Source of the DNA: Pictodentalium vernedei | Lineage: Eukaryota; Mollusca; Scaphopoda; Dentaliida; Dentaliidae | DNA: 64,000 nucleotides | Reading direction: 5' to 3' | Assembly (NCBI GenBank): GCA_031216915.1 | Contig: CM062292.1 | Coordinates: 205,675,262-205,739,261, forward strand | Part shown: positions 44,986-55,802 of the stretch, piece by piece | Position numbering within the stretch: the first letter of the stretch is position 1 | Layout of the letters: every line of letters starts with the position of its first letter | Position numbers and translations under genes: made by a program | The notes under the pieces: generated by a model | The model's database searches: none | Seen by the model: the letters and a program-made list of their open reading frames with translations, nothing else | What the model was told of the DNA's origin: nothing

Positions 44986-45749
44986 AGGTGAGGACCCCAT
45001 ATGAAGCCCCTGATAAAACTGATTAGGATTTTATTGATCATTCTGATTATAGTCTGCCAAAGGGTCCTCCATACAAGTTATCAGTTACTTCTGCAGCACA
45101 GATTTTTAGAAAAAAACATTCATTTGAATTTTGGTTCTAATTTAAGCCTGTGAGAGTTACAAAAAGGATTTGGCTAATTTTGTGGGCATAAATCAATCAT
45201 GTGCTACCTACCTATACAAACTGTCAGGCCACTAGTCCAATTCTGTAAGAAATTCAACGTTTCTATGGCCTGGAGCCAGTTTAGCACTAAAATAGGTCAT
45301 TGCCTATATTGTCTGGAATACTTCAGTTGGTCACTTCTCCAACCAACTGATATTTTCCAGATGATTGAATTTGGAAAAGTTCATAAAGATTGATTTTCTG
45401 TGAAACAAAGCTAGAAATGTTGCCCAATCAAGACTTGATTTCATTGACATTTTGATGACATTACAATCAGAAATGAAGACTCACTAGAGCCATAGTTTTA
45501 TGATTATGTCGGGTAGTTCCACAAATTATGTCAATATCAAGATGCTTTCAAGGGGGATTAAATACTTATAAATGGAATATCTATAACTGGTGGTGGGAAA
45601 GAATACTTGTATATCTTTGTAAGTAAAGACACAACACATTACATGAACGATAGCCTGCAGGCAAATTTCCACAAAAAGTGGCTAAACAAATAACAGCATC
45701 AAATTCCAAACCGAATTAGTGGTCTGAGACATTGCTACCTATATTGAGT
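44986..45749. other. Unassigned AT-rich stretch
   Basis: No gene recognised. The frame 45199-45393 has no recognised domain. Confidence 0.4.
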
Positions 45750-46566
45750 TTCAATTTTAATTCACATTGGCCCAGAGGGTTCTTAAATCTTAAAATTTTG
45801 GGCTGTGTCAAAAATCTAGCTCCTCTCACAACCACTGCAAATATTGCTCATCAAACTCCTCTTGAATAAACTTTAGTGTGCATCTCAAAAGGGAGCTGAA
45901 TACCAAATATCAACTAATTCCTTCATTCTGTTCATGAGATGCTTTTTAAAATACTTTGGTGCATTTTCCCCAACTCCCTCCCTCAAAATGTGATGTCATA
46001 ACAAACAACTGCTCAAATTTAACAGAAATTGGTTCAGAGGTTTGGGAAAAGAAACTACAAACACCATTTTCATGGACAGAGGACTCACAAAATGCAGTAC
46101 GGTGGAACCCTGTTAATTGCATAGTCACTTTGCCAATGAAAACTATTCAATTAACAGGAGTATCCAATTAACAGGGATTGTGTCACTTTCCTGTATTCTA
46201 GAGATAAAATTAGCATTTATTCTATTATATCTTGTTTGACAGAGCTCCATGAGCTCTGTCAAACAAGATATAATAGATTAAATGCCTGTACTGGATGTAC
46301 CGAGGCCAACTAGGCCTATAAACAAAGGAAAACTGGGGAGAGTCAGGGAAATTTTTCGACAGGTTACAAGATTTTTTATTTAATTAACAGGAGTTGACTC
46401 AAAAGCCTAATTTCAATTAACAGGTGAAATTTGTACTGGAGGTATGGTAAATGGTTTTGTGTTGGGAAATTATATTCAATTAACAGGGTTATTCAGTTAA
46501 GAGATATCCAATTAAGTGGGCTCCACTGTACCAATAGCTCATCCCTAGTTTCACTCAACTGAGCAA
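45750..46566 (+). mobile_element. Pearl/HINE-like element (3' part), split by a pogo-like MITE
   Basis: The sequence follows the 3' segment of the GCTCACCTGA family (GGGAGCTGAATACCAAATAT, CATTTTCCCCAACTCCCTCC, AAACACCATTTTCATGGAC). It is interrupted at a TA (46098) and resumes at 46529 with CCAATAGCTCATCCCTAG and AACTGAGCAAAAAA, the degraded end hairpin. Confidence 0.75.
46100..46528. mobile_element. pogo/Tigger-like MITE, copy 1
   Basis: Ends CGGTGGAACCCTGTTAATT and, as complement, CAGTGGAGCCCACTTAATT. TA flanks at 46098-46099 and 46529-46530. The 429-bp interior has several CAATTAACAGG words and a perfect central hairpin (46221-46277) with 27-nt arms starting TCTATTATATCTTGTTTGAC. CAGTGGAACC-type ends with TA duplication are typical of pogo/Tigger relatives. 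Non-autonomous. Confidence 0.85.
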
Positions 46567-46817
46567 AAAATTAAAATCCAATTTAATGCTTACAATGGTC
46601 AAAGACAAAACCATCAAATATTCAGTTTTGATCAGTTCATTCCATATGAATTGTGGACTCGATCCCACTTAACTGAATAAATATGTTGTGATGCTTTAAA
46701 TGTTTATAGTGACGATCACAAAGTTATTTTGCTGTGAAGACTCCTTCAACCTCAGTGCTTCCAATATCTTAATTGGCAAAGTTCTATTAGATCTGTGCAT
46801 TACTCCTTTTCTCACTT

Positions 46818-47247
46818 CAGTAGAATCCTCTTAATTGAATGTTCATTTTGCCAGTGAAAATTATTCAATTAACAGGAGTATACAATTAACAGGGATTTGG
46901 TCAGTTTCCTGTGTTCTGGTGGTAAACTGAGAATTTATTCTATTATATCTTGTTTGACTGAGCTCGTAGAGCTCTGTCAAACAAGATATAATAGAATAAA
47001 TGCCTGTATTGGATGTAGTGAGGCCAAAAAGGTTGATAAATAAGGGGAATTTGGTGCGTGTCACAGCAGTTTTTTCTACATATTATAAAAATTTATATAC
47101 AATTAACAGGAGTTTACTCTACAACCCATATGCAATTAACGGATCAAATTTGTACTGACAGTATGGTAAATGGTTTTGTGTTTGAAAATTATATTCATTT
47201 AACAGAGATGTACAATTAAGAGATATCCAATTAAGTGGGCTCCTCTG
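46818..47247. mobile_element. pogo/Tigger-like MITE, copy 2
   Basis: Ends CAGTAGAATCCTCTTAATT and complement of AATTAAGTGGGCTCCTCTG; TA follows at 47248. 430 bp with the same central hairpin (46938-46996) and AATTAACAGG words. The left TA is mutated or lost. A further core fragment lies at about 61988-62025. Confidence 0.85.
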
Positions 47248-47295
47248 TACTGTGTGAGAATGTAACCAGATTCTAGTTAACTGAATGTTCCTGTT

Positions 47296-47694
47296 CACCA
47301 TTTACCTAACATGGGTAGAAAACCTCTCTGAAAAAAAAAATGTCTCAACCCTTAAATGCCTATTCCCAACCTTTACCACTTTAGAACAGGTGCCCTTAAC
47401 ATGCCACCATGAGGAGGTCCTGTTGACAACAGACATATTAGGTAGGCAGTGGTTTCTAGTCAAGTCTTGACTTGAAGTCACTGCTAAGCCACTGGGCATA
47501 TAGAAGCTGTGGGCTGGTGGGAATTTGGGACAGGTGTCTTCCATAACTAAAAGTTTTCACAACATAGCTAATATCGCCTCATCAAGCTCGTTTCAATGAG
47601 GGGGTTTGGAAGCAAATTTCAAATAACTAAAATTTTAATTATTTTTCTGAATAGTGCTAACTGTATATGGCTGTTAGCCTAGGTAATGGGTTAA
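47296..47694. mobile_element. MITE family A, copy 12, degraded and interrupted
   Basis: The left scrap CATTTACCTAACATGG (47300) and right half from CTCGTTTCAATGAGG (47587) to GGTAATGGGTTAA (47682-47694) resemble family A ends. The DNA between includes a segment (CACTGCTAAGCC, near 47480) also seen near 59308. Confidence 0.4.
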
Positions 47695-47751
47695 TTGCAT
47701 ATTTATTTATTTGTGTTTTAAGGTCACTTTCCACATCTTTGTGTCTCTCAA

Positions 47752-47990
47752 GATCGCAGCATAGGGATTTATTTATTTATTGGTGTTTAAGGTCACACAC
47801 TTCTGCACAATGCTAATCGTGACCAGAACATGGAGATGAAGTGAAGGTCAGTCAATCGTTTATGCCCCATGTTGCCTATTTTAGAAGAAGACTTGCACCC
47901 AAAGCATTAGTGACTTGATCTTATTTTACAAGTTAAACGTTGCTTGTATACCACAATAAACCATCACTACTCCACAGGGATAATTACATA
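47752..47990 (-). mobile_element. SINE-2 type element, best copy
   Basis: Starts GGATTTATTTATTTATTGGT and GTTTAAGGTCACACACTTC, then ATGGAGATGAAG, GTCAATCGTTTATGCCCC, CATTAGTGACTTGATC. Reading the minus strand, the A-rich tail is 3'. The 3' end (GTGACCTTAAACACCAATAA) is the same as in family S. Confidence 0.65.
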
Positions 47991-48117
47991 TTCCCACTAA
48001 CAATGCTGGTTAATTAGGTTCTACTGGATTGCATTACTCCATTTGATATTCAAATATATTATATATCATGTGACTTACCCTCCCTCAGATTTACCAAGAC
48101 ATACTACAATATTTCCA

Positions 48118-48828
48118 AACAAGAGCTCACATATCGCTGAAGCAATACAATGTCCCCTACCGGACTAATGAGCATTAATAATTATACAAATGTTATAACC
48201 TAGATGTGATCAGCATGAATCTTAAACATTATCTATACCTCATCATTCTAAAATCAAATACCAAAAATCAAATTATTAAGTGGAACCATTTCCAAAAGAA
48301 GTCCATAAAACTGATATTTTGGAACTTGATCTGTAAGTCATCGTTCTATAGTAGGTTACCAAAAATGAAATCATTCCGTTGAAGCGTTTCAAAAAAAAGT
48401 CAGGAAAACTGATATTTTGGCGCTTTTCCATATTTCCAAGGGCCATAACTCACACAAGAATAATGCAATCAGCATGAATGACAAACTTGATCTGTAAGTC
48501 ATTGTTTTATAGTAGGTTACCAAAAATGAAATCATTCTGTTGAAGCGTTTCCAAAAAAAGTCTGGAAAACTGATATTTTGGCACATTTCCATATTTCCAA
48601 GGGCCATAACTCACACAAGAATAATGCAATCAGCATGAAACTTAAACTTGATCTGTACGTCATCGTTCTATAGTAAGTTACCTAAAATGAAATCATTCGG
48701 TTGAAGCATTTCCAAAAAAAAAAAGTCAGGAAAATTAAAGTGTGACTGACAGACTGAGAGACTGATGGATGGACAGAGTGAAAACTTACAGTCTCCTTCG
48801 GCGTTGCCGGTAGGGGACTAATAATCAT
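48118..48828 (+). mobile_element. Pearl/HINE-like element with AGTCCCCT termini, copy 2
   Basis: Left end AACAAGAGCTCACATATCG, then TGTCCCCTACCGGAC. Three to four ~170-bp units carry GGGCCATAACTCACACAAG and GGTTACCAAAAATGAAATCA (near 48355, 48518, 48680). Then a GACTGA/GGAT microsatellite (48738-48775) and the end hairpin TCTCCTTCGGC / GCCGGTAGGGGACTAA. The end resembles that of 31343-32352, while the internal units are unrelated. Confidence 0.75.
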
Positions 48829-49107
48829 GTACTATTCCTGTGCACTACACACTTTCTAAAAATAACCTGGAATATTCTAGGATGTTCGACTGATGGAACA
48901 CAACTTGCTCTTTGAGATTTTTCTGGAATTCTCATCCATTATTTCAATGTTCAAGAATGAAAATGGTTGCTTTGGGCAAGCACCTTGACATAGGCAGGGT
49001 AGTTAGGATTGGAATCCTGATGGTTAGCTCGGTAGCAAGGTTCTCCCAAAGTTTGTTTGATATAATATAATAATTATTGCACAGTATGTCAGTGGCTGTG
49101 CCAAAAA

Positions 49108-49345
49108 ATTATAAATTCATAGTAATTTGTATATTTTTTATACTTACCAATGGCCCAGACTAGCTTGTGCTAACTCAAAAATAATCCAGGGCCAAACACA
49201 AATTTTGCCCCCCAATTCCCCAAATTTGCATGCAAAACCGAAAATTTTATGTCTTATCTGGTCCTCCATACATTTGAGAACTGCGCATACGCAGTATCCA
49301 GGAAGACACCGAAATTGGGGCCAACCATCATTCTTTCTAAAATTG
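49108..49345 (+). repeat. DIRS inverted terminal repeat, low-coordinate (element 3') side
   Basis: About 235 bp match the complement of 55280-55516 with roughly 10% difference (for example CCAATGGCCCAGACTAGC and CAAATTTGCATGCAAAACCG). The first ~23 bp (ATTATAAATTCATAGTAATT) are an extension not present at the other end, as is usual for the right repeat of DIRS elements. Confidence 0.9.
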
Positions 49346-49444
49346 CCTGCTAAATGTTGTAAACAGTGGGGAGGTATGAGTGCCCACTCATGGGAGGGCC
49401 ATCCCCATCTGGGGATAAATTATACAAATTACTATAAAAAACAT

Positions 49445-49498
49445 ACAAATTACTATGAATTTATAATATTTTTATACAACAACCAATGGCCCAGACTA
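49445..49498 (-). repeat. DIRS internal complementary region
   Basis: On the minus strand this 54-bp segment reads AGTCTGGGCCATTGG... then ...TATAAATTCATAGTAATTTG. That is the high-coordinate end (55485-55516) fused directly to the low-coordinate end (49108-49131). It therefore equals the circle junction and would template joining of the ends during replication. Confidence 0.85.
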
Positions 49499-49811
49499 AC
49501 TGAATTGTAAACAGGCTGGAGGCCCATGACATAGAGGAAAATCCAGTCACTCAATCACTTCATAAAGGATATCTGGAGAATAGGAGAGAAAGGAATTATA
49601 TATGTCTTTCTCATTTGCAAGAAACGAGAAAGACATAACACCAACAATGTAATTGAGCATTACATAATATATAATTCTCCATTTAATGCCAACATAACCT
49701 GTTATGCTAATTTGGTGAAGGGAAGCCAAAATATAAAGACAGTCCAGAGAATGAGACTCTTTATACTCATTTAAAAGTGTAAGAGGATTGTATATTAACG
49801 CCATTATTAAT

Positions 49812-50256
49812 TACAAGAGGGAAGCACAAAATATGAGTATACATGTGTACTTGTCAGGGTTTTTTTTATATTCTTGTACATTTGACGAATAAAGTCCCAT
49901 AACTCTGGAATGACATATCAGACAGTGACACAAATAGAAAGGAAGATTCCTTCCATCAACATATACTTGCTACCAAAACATCATGAAAATTGCTCAAAGA
50001 ATTTTCAAGTTATTGTCCGACTTGTGGAAAATTGCCTATATTTTGATGAATAAAGTCCCATAACTCTGGAATGACAAATCGGACAGTGACAGAAATCGAA
50101 AGGGAGCTTCCTTCCATCAACATATACTTTCCACCAAAAAATCACAAAAAATTGCTTGAAGCATTTTCGAGTTATTGTACGATGTGGGGACGGACAAACA
50201 GTCGGACAAAGGTATACCATAATACGACACGTTTTTTTTCAAAACGGGCGTATAAA
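49812..50256 (+). mobile_element. Pearl/HINE-like element nested in the DIRS 3' region
   Basis: Left end TACAAGAGGGAAGC. Two ~160-bp units start AATAAAGTCCCATAACTCTG (49891 and 50050). A short GGACGGACAAACAGTCGGAC microsatellite (50189-50208) precedes the end hairpin ACACGTTTT / AAAACGGGCGTAT. It lies between the recombinase and the internal complementary region. Confidence 0.65.
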
Positions 50257-50364
50257 AACCACCCCCCTTCCCCTTGTTCTGAGGTACATGACCACAGAAC
50301 GAAGAGGGCAGCGGAACAGCGTCACTGCTGGAATGGGTTGCCTAAATAACTATAGATGTAATCA

Positions 50365-51522
50365 TTTAGTGGACGACACTCTGAGCAATGGATAGAGGAC
50401 CTAAACATCTAAGGGCACTGAAGATGGACTCTAAATTTCTAAGGTAAAACTTGGTAAATGTAGAAGGCTGTGTCCAGTACGCAGCTTTCATGAGATCAGT
50501 AATGGCTATACTGTTAGAATAAGCCCACGAAGTGGACAGCATTTTAACTTCATGCGCTGATATCTTATTTACAGAACACTGATCTGAAGAAAGACTTCAT
50601 AGGTAATGTGTATTGCCAACTGAATCCATATAGCAATAGAATGAACAGAAATATCTTTTCTGTTAGGAATTAGTGAAAGAAAGAAGCATTTTCTTATAAA
50701 ATCTGATCGGCGTTTATATGTGCGCATAGCCCTGACTGGACACAGCAGAGGTCTACGGTTGTCCGTAGATGGCAGAGCCTTTATGGTAATAGGCTCAGGC
50801 CATTTATCTGGAGGCTGGTTCTTAGCCACTTCTGTAGTTAAAGTAATGGTATTACCAACACTACGGAAGTGAGATTCCTCAATAGATAAAGCATGGAGTT
50901 CACTAACTCTTCTAGCAGATGCAAAGGCTAAGAGAAATGTTGTTTTATAGGTCAAGAATTTGAGCTCTACAACATCCAATGGCTCAAACGGAGCTTCCTT
51001 AAGCTTCAACAAAACCCAAGCCAAATTCCACTTAGGAATTAATCTGAGGGTTCTAGGTCTATTTATAGAGAAATTTCTAACCAGTTTGGATAATGAAGCA
51101 TTAGATCCAATTGCCAAGTTATCATGATGAGCGTAAGTGTCTGATAACATAGACCTATAGCCTTTAATAGTGATGGGCTACAGTTTGAGAACGTCAAACA
51201 GGTAGACCAGAAAGTTGGCAATATCTGGTATGGATGGATCATAGATGTCTATCGACTGATCCTTACACCAACGGAAGAAAACCTTCCACTTTGCTGCATA
51301 ATTCAACGAAGAGGAGGACCTCCTGCAGTTAGAAATTGCATCCACTGCTGGTCCTGTAAATTGCTTGCCGTGCAAGAAGGACCACACAACAGAAATATGT
51401 GAAGGTTGAGACCTTCCGGGTTGTGATGCAGTGCACGTGACTTCCCCTGATAAAGAAGGTCCTCTTGGGGAGGCAGCTTCCGGGGAACATCCCATAACAG
51501 ACACCTGAGAAGATTTATCCAC
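50365..51522 (-). pseudogene. DIRS tyrosine recombinase (YR), disrupted
   Basis: The enzyme would integrate the circular DNA copy. The N-terminal domain reads SSSSLNYAAKWKVFFRWCKD and IPDIANFLVYLFDVLKL, then a single in-frame TAG at 51177-51179, then ITIKGYRSMLSDTYAHH. The catalytic domain includes FASARRVSELHALS, which provides the first catalytic Arg. A frameshift near 50600 moves the C-terminal part into another frame, reading AHEVKMLSTSWAYSNS and PSTFTKFYLRNLES. The Tyr in TKFYLR is the expected nucleophile. Relatives normally have Arg in AHxVR; here it is Lys, so a catalytic residue may be changed too. Translation as one protein is not possible. Confidence 0.85.
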
Positions 51523-51529
51523 GGTTTCT

Positions 51530-53047
51530 GTGATGTCAGAGATGCTACTGTTTGATCTTTAACAGAATCTGCTGAATCAACGGAGTTGGAGGATACGCAT
51601 ATCCTATCATTCCATCCCATGAGATTGACAAAGCGTCTGCTGAGTAAGCTCGATGGTCTGGACATGGCGACATGTACGTCTGCAACTGATTGTTCAGGTG
51701 TGTCGCGAACAAATCTATCATGGGTCAGTCCCACTGGTAGCAAATCTGTCTGAATACCCGCTTGTTGAAAGTCCACTCTGATGGCAACAGGAGACCTTTC
51801 CGAGAGAGCGAGTCTGCTCAGATGACCCGGTATATGACGGACCGATAGTTGAACATGAAGATTCACAACATACAAATTTTTTCCATTACTTCGCATAACG
51901 GAATTGAATGAGTCCTCCCTGGTTCCTGATATACACTACTACTGTCGAGTTGTCCGACAATATCTGAACATGAGCATCCGCTATAATGTGAATCCAATGT
52001 TGTAGTGCAAGCCATATTGACATCATCTCATTGATGTTTATGTGTTTCTGTAGGAACCGAGGGTCCCAAAGACCCTGACACTTTGAGTCTGTCGGGCTCA
52101 GGGTCGCGCTCCAACCTGCTTGACTCACATCCGTCATAATCGTAAAAGCCAGATCCGGCAGCTGCAGTACTAGTGGAACTTTCTGAGTTAACAACTGAAT
52201 ATCTGCCCAAATCTGGACCCTTTGTTTTACCAGGTCCATTAAAACAATACTGGTCTCGAGCGAATGCGTCTTCACACTCCAGTTCTGAGTAAAGAATATC
52301 TGGAGGGGACGTGTGCGCATGCGACCCACCAGAATAAGATCTGCAGCCGCTCTGCACAACCCCATCAGTCGCATGAATTCCCTCGCTGTTAATGCATCTG
52401 AGTGTAGACAAAAGCGAGCATAACAAATGACTAATTTCGCTCTGGGTAACAGCAGATGAACCAGATTGTTGTGAGTCTCGAAGCTCATCCCCAAGTGAAT
52501 GAACAACTTGGACGGAGCTAGATCTGACTTCTTCTCATTTACGATGAAGCTGAGACGTCGGAGCAAAAGAAGCAGACTCTGAACATTGTTCTGAAGAATA
52601 GTTTTGTTGCCATATCTCTGAAGAATGTCGTCCAAGTAAGCCAACATTACCGCATACGAATGAGCTTGGAAGTGAGACATCACCGAGTTCATTATTCGAG
52701 TGAAAGCCCAGGGCACCAGGTTCAGATCGAAGCACATCGCTCGGAACTGATACACTGTCCCTTGCACAGCGAACCGCAGGTACTCCTGTATGCTGGATGT
52801 ACCAGGACATGAAAGTACGCATCCTTTAGATCTATGCTTGCCGCATAGTCGTTCACTTGAATGCTCGCCCTTACTGACCGAATGGTCTCCATATAGAACT
52901 TTGGAGCTACGATAAGCTTGTTTATCCAGCTCAAGTCTATTACCGGTCGGAACGAGCCGTCTGGGTTCGGTATGAGGAACAGGTGACTGTAAAATCCTAG
53001 AGAATTTTGATTCTCGACGACCTCTATTGCTTTCTTTAACAAGAGAG
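51530..53047 (-). pseudogene. DIRS reverse transcriptase / RNase H, frameshifted
   Basis: The N-terminal part is in the frame 52722-53042: LGFYSHLFLIPNPDGSFRPV, then motif A AASIDLKDAYFHVLVHP with its Asp. A frameshift near 52795 leads to the long open frame ending at 51886: YLRFAVQGTVYQFRAMCFDL, WAFTRIMN, and the active-site AYLDDIL (about 52627-52641). RNase H follows with Asp in TIMTDVSQAGWSATL, Glu in INEMMSIWLALQHW and Asp in ILSDNSTVVVYIRNQGG. A further frameshift near 51910 leads to SVRHIPGHLSRLA, and another frame holds DLFATHLNNQLQTYMSPCPD and ADALSISWDGMIGYAYPPTP. These are the expected DIRS segments in order. The reverse transcriptase and RNase H catalytic acids are retained although the frame is broken. 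Confidence 0.9.
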
Positions 53048-53313
53048 CCTGTACCTCCGCTAGGAGAGACTCTCTTTTGCAAGGATTTGATGGAAGATTT
53101 GTCCACCACGGACACCTTGTTAGTGGTGGTTTCGCTCAGAATGATAGCCATAGGCCGTCCGGGACTACACTTTTCACCCACTGGTCTTCCGTAATTGTTA
53201 TCCAGTTTGTTGCGAATCTTGATAACCTTCCACCAACTGGCAAGCAATAGAGGTCCTGACCATCACCTGCAGGACCTGCAAGACTTACGGGAGGAGAAAC
53301 CACATCCCCCTCG

Positions 53314-54430
53314 CTAAGAGCCTCGACCCGTCGGCTTAGGGGCGTCTGACCGGTAGTCTCGATCAGACCTACACCCCTTTCCCGATGACTGGACCGACCC
53401 AGCACTGTCCGACCGCTCAGGTTCTGAGCCTGCCATAGGCTGCTCTTGCACTTGCTGGGATGTTGCGATGAGCTGCGCAATCTGCGACAGTATGTCCATA
53501 ATGGAGGCCTGATGAGCAGCCGCCTGCTGCTCCTGGGACGGTGTGTCCGAGATGGCTCTTTTTTCCTGATGTCCCGATAAACGAGGCCTCGTCTCCTTAG
53601 CTATCAGATGGTCCAACTTCGCAGATGATGAGTGGTCTCTTCTTGGCGATGCAGGCTGGATATCCGAAGTCATGTAGCTAAGGTGCGGTCATGTATCCTT
53701 TTCAGATGACGTTGTAGAAGCCGTAACTGCAGCCGAGGCTGGCTGCGAATTATATGGAGCATCCCAGATGGAAGGTGCGGACATATGCTCAGACTCACGC
53801 AAGTTTCTAATCACAACATCTGGCCTCGGATGCTGCTGGGAAAGAGAGGGACCTCTCTCGCTCGCAGTCCTATCAGACCTCGCCAAACTTCCCACGGTAC
53901 TTGCCAGCTTTTTCCCCTGTTCCGTCGTCGCTGGGTGAGCATTTTTATGTTTTACGCTGCTTGCTCTACCCAATCCACTCCTATTGACCACAATGGACAC
54001 ACCCGGCGTCACGGTACCCATGGACGGAGTAACCGCTTCACCGGTTGAGCTAGCTGGCGACAAGGGATCAAATCCACCGGCTAGTGGCTTTATCCTCTGC
54101 CTAATATTCATGAGCACCTTGGCAGCTAGCTCTGTTTGCTCATCTGAGCGTCGACGGTAGCACATTATCTCTAGGCATCACATAAACATCACCATGTTCT
54201 TGTTCCTCTGAAAAAGAAACTGAGAAACTTGATAGGCTTTGAGGCAAGAGGACCGGAATTGGCCTCTCGCCGCTAACAACGTACTGTGACACCCGTCTCC
54301 AACGTTTGTCATCCCATCCGACACAGGTTGGACAAGTATTAGTGGGAGTACATCGACTACAAGCAAGGCAACAAGCATGTAAATCCGAGGAAGACTTCCT
54401 CGCCTTGCATTTTGAGCAATAAGCTTTCAT
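53314..54430 (-). pseudogene. DIRS Gag-like region with zinc-finger N-terminus
   Basis: The start at 54430 gives MKAYCSKCKARKSSSDLHAC, then CLACSRC and CPTCVGWDDKRW. Paired cysteines around Asp-x-His with a following Trp are a common opening of animal DIRS Gag proteins. The frame stops at 54140. Continuation is in the frame 53689-54165 (ELAAKVLMNIRQRIKPLAGG), then 53314-53673 (QASIMDILSQIAQLIATSQQ), both rich in Ser/Thr/Pro/Gln. At least two frame breaks are implied. Role as capsid-like protein is from family knowledge; no capsid motif is diagnosable by eye. Confidence 0.65.
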
Positions 54431-55279
54431 AATGAATCAAAACAAAGTCAACAGTACTCCCACCAACTCCACAATAAATATATGAAAAAGATATATTAAA
54501 TACATTCAAAATATAAATCAAAAAATTAATTTCAAAAAGATATTTTTTAGAAAACTTTTGACATGAGTCCAAGTTCCCAAAGGGAACAAGACGAGCCCAA
54601 AGGTATCCCGATAGAGCCTAAGTGTGGACAAAATTCAAAAAATAATTTGCTACACTACCAGAATATTATAAATGTATCTTACAACAATCCTACCATGAAA
54701 TAAATAGGAAACTACATATATTTATACAACATTGCCAATGCAAACAATGTCAGAAGAAAAACTGGAAAAAAGACCCCAGGCACTGAAAAAAGAGGCCCGA
54801 AGTCAGTAACAGAATATGAACTATCCGATGTAAGGCAAGATCTTCAGAAGAAAAAACAATACATCGGATGTAAGATGCATGACCCAAAATGCCTAAACAC
54901 ACCTAGGGTGAGGACGTAACCATGGGGATATACAGAATAAACATTCTGTATAACACGTCAAACTGCCAAGAAATTTATAAAAAATGTACATAAAATAAGC
55001 CAAAATGCTTGGGAGTTTAACTGGGGGTGCTTCAAGGAAGGATAGGGAAGGAACACTTAACAAACAGTGGAAAAATCATTAGCAAGAATGATGACGTCAG
55101 GCCCATGTCCCAAAATTGGGAAACATGAAATAATTTAGATAAAAATTATAAAGTTACAGCTCTGAACATTTCCAACCACCGTTGTTCCCTTCCATCATCC
55201 AGTTATGTCCTTGGATCCACCAATTCTACCACTGATTTGTGTCTGGCATCATTAAACCTGAGATTTAAAAGCACATATG
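54431..55279 (-). other. DIRS 5' untranslated region
   Basis: Lies between the high-coordinate terminal repeat and the Gag start. No ORF. An imperfect repeat around ATCCGATGTA occurs near 54813 and 54861. It would contain promoter sequence, not identifiable by eye. Confidence 0.5.
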
Positions 55280-55516
55280 TCAGTTTGTTGTTACTGACTG
55301 GAGGGCCAAACAAAGAATGATGGTTGCGCCAATTTTGGTGACTTCCTGGATACTGGGCATAACCAGTTCGCAAAAGTATGGAGGACCAGATAGGAGATAA
55401 AATTTTCGGTTTTGCATGCAAATTTTGGGAATTGGGGGGCAAAATTTGTGTTTGGCCCTGGATTATTTTTGAGTTAGCACCAGCTAGTCTGGGCCATTGG
55501 TTGTTGTATAAAAATA
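55280..55516 (-). repeat. DIRS inverted terminal repeat, high-coordinate (element 5') side
   Basis: Complement of 49130-49345. Ends ...CCATTGGTTGTTGTATAAAAATAT. The flanking hAT-type MITE begins only about 35 bp outside. Confidence 0.9.
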
Positions 55517-55551
55517 TGGTCTTAAAGGAAGAATACTACGCTCTCCACCAG

Positions 55552-55802
55552 CAAGCCTGAAAGTAAGCAGACTGTCATCTGCAAAATGAGGTCCCCAGAG
55601 GGTGAATTTGGTGATGCTACCCTGCACAGCAGGGTAGCATCACAAAATTTACCCTCTGTGAACCTGTCTGAATCAAGGTCTCAAGCCAAAACAGAAAGAT
55701 GTACCTTGAGGATAAATTGGCCCACTGTATGGGATAGCAACAGCAAATTCACCCTCTGGGGACCCCATTTTGCAAATGACAGGTTTCTCTTATTCAGGCT
55801 TG
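55552..55802. mobile_element. hAT-type MITE (family D), copy 2
   Basis: Ends CAAGCCTGAAAGTAAGCAG and, as complement, CAAGCCTGAATAAGAG. A perfect 8-bp duplication TCCACCAG occurs at 55544-55551 and 55803-55810. The interior matches 12614-12871 in the opposite orientation, including the fold-back GGTAGCATCAC and CCACTGTATGGGATAGCA. Non-autonomous. Confidence 0.92.

Larger units (their letters stand above)
49108..55516 (-). mobile_element. DIRS-type tyrosine-recombinase retrotransposon
   Basis: DIRS elements copy through RNA, form a circle and reintegrate with a tyrosine recombinase rather than a DDE integrase, leaving no target duplication. This 6.4-kb copy has the full layout on the minus strand: high-coordinate inverted terminal repeat, Gag-like region, reverse transcriptase/RNase H, tyrosine recombinase, internal complementary region, low-coordinate inverted terminal repeat. 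The termini are set by the internal complementary region, which spells the joined ends. The ORFs carry several frameshifts and at least one in-frame stop, so the copy is not autonomous now. Confidence 0.9.
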
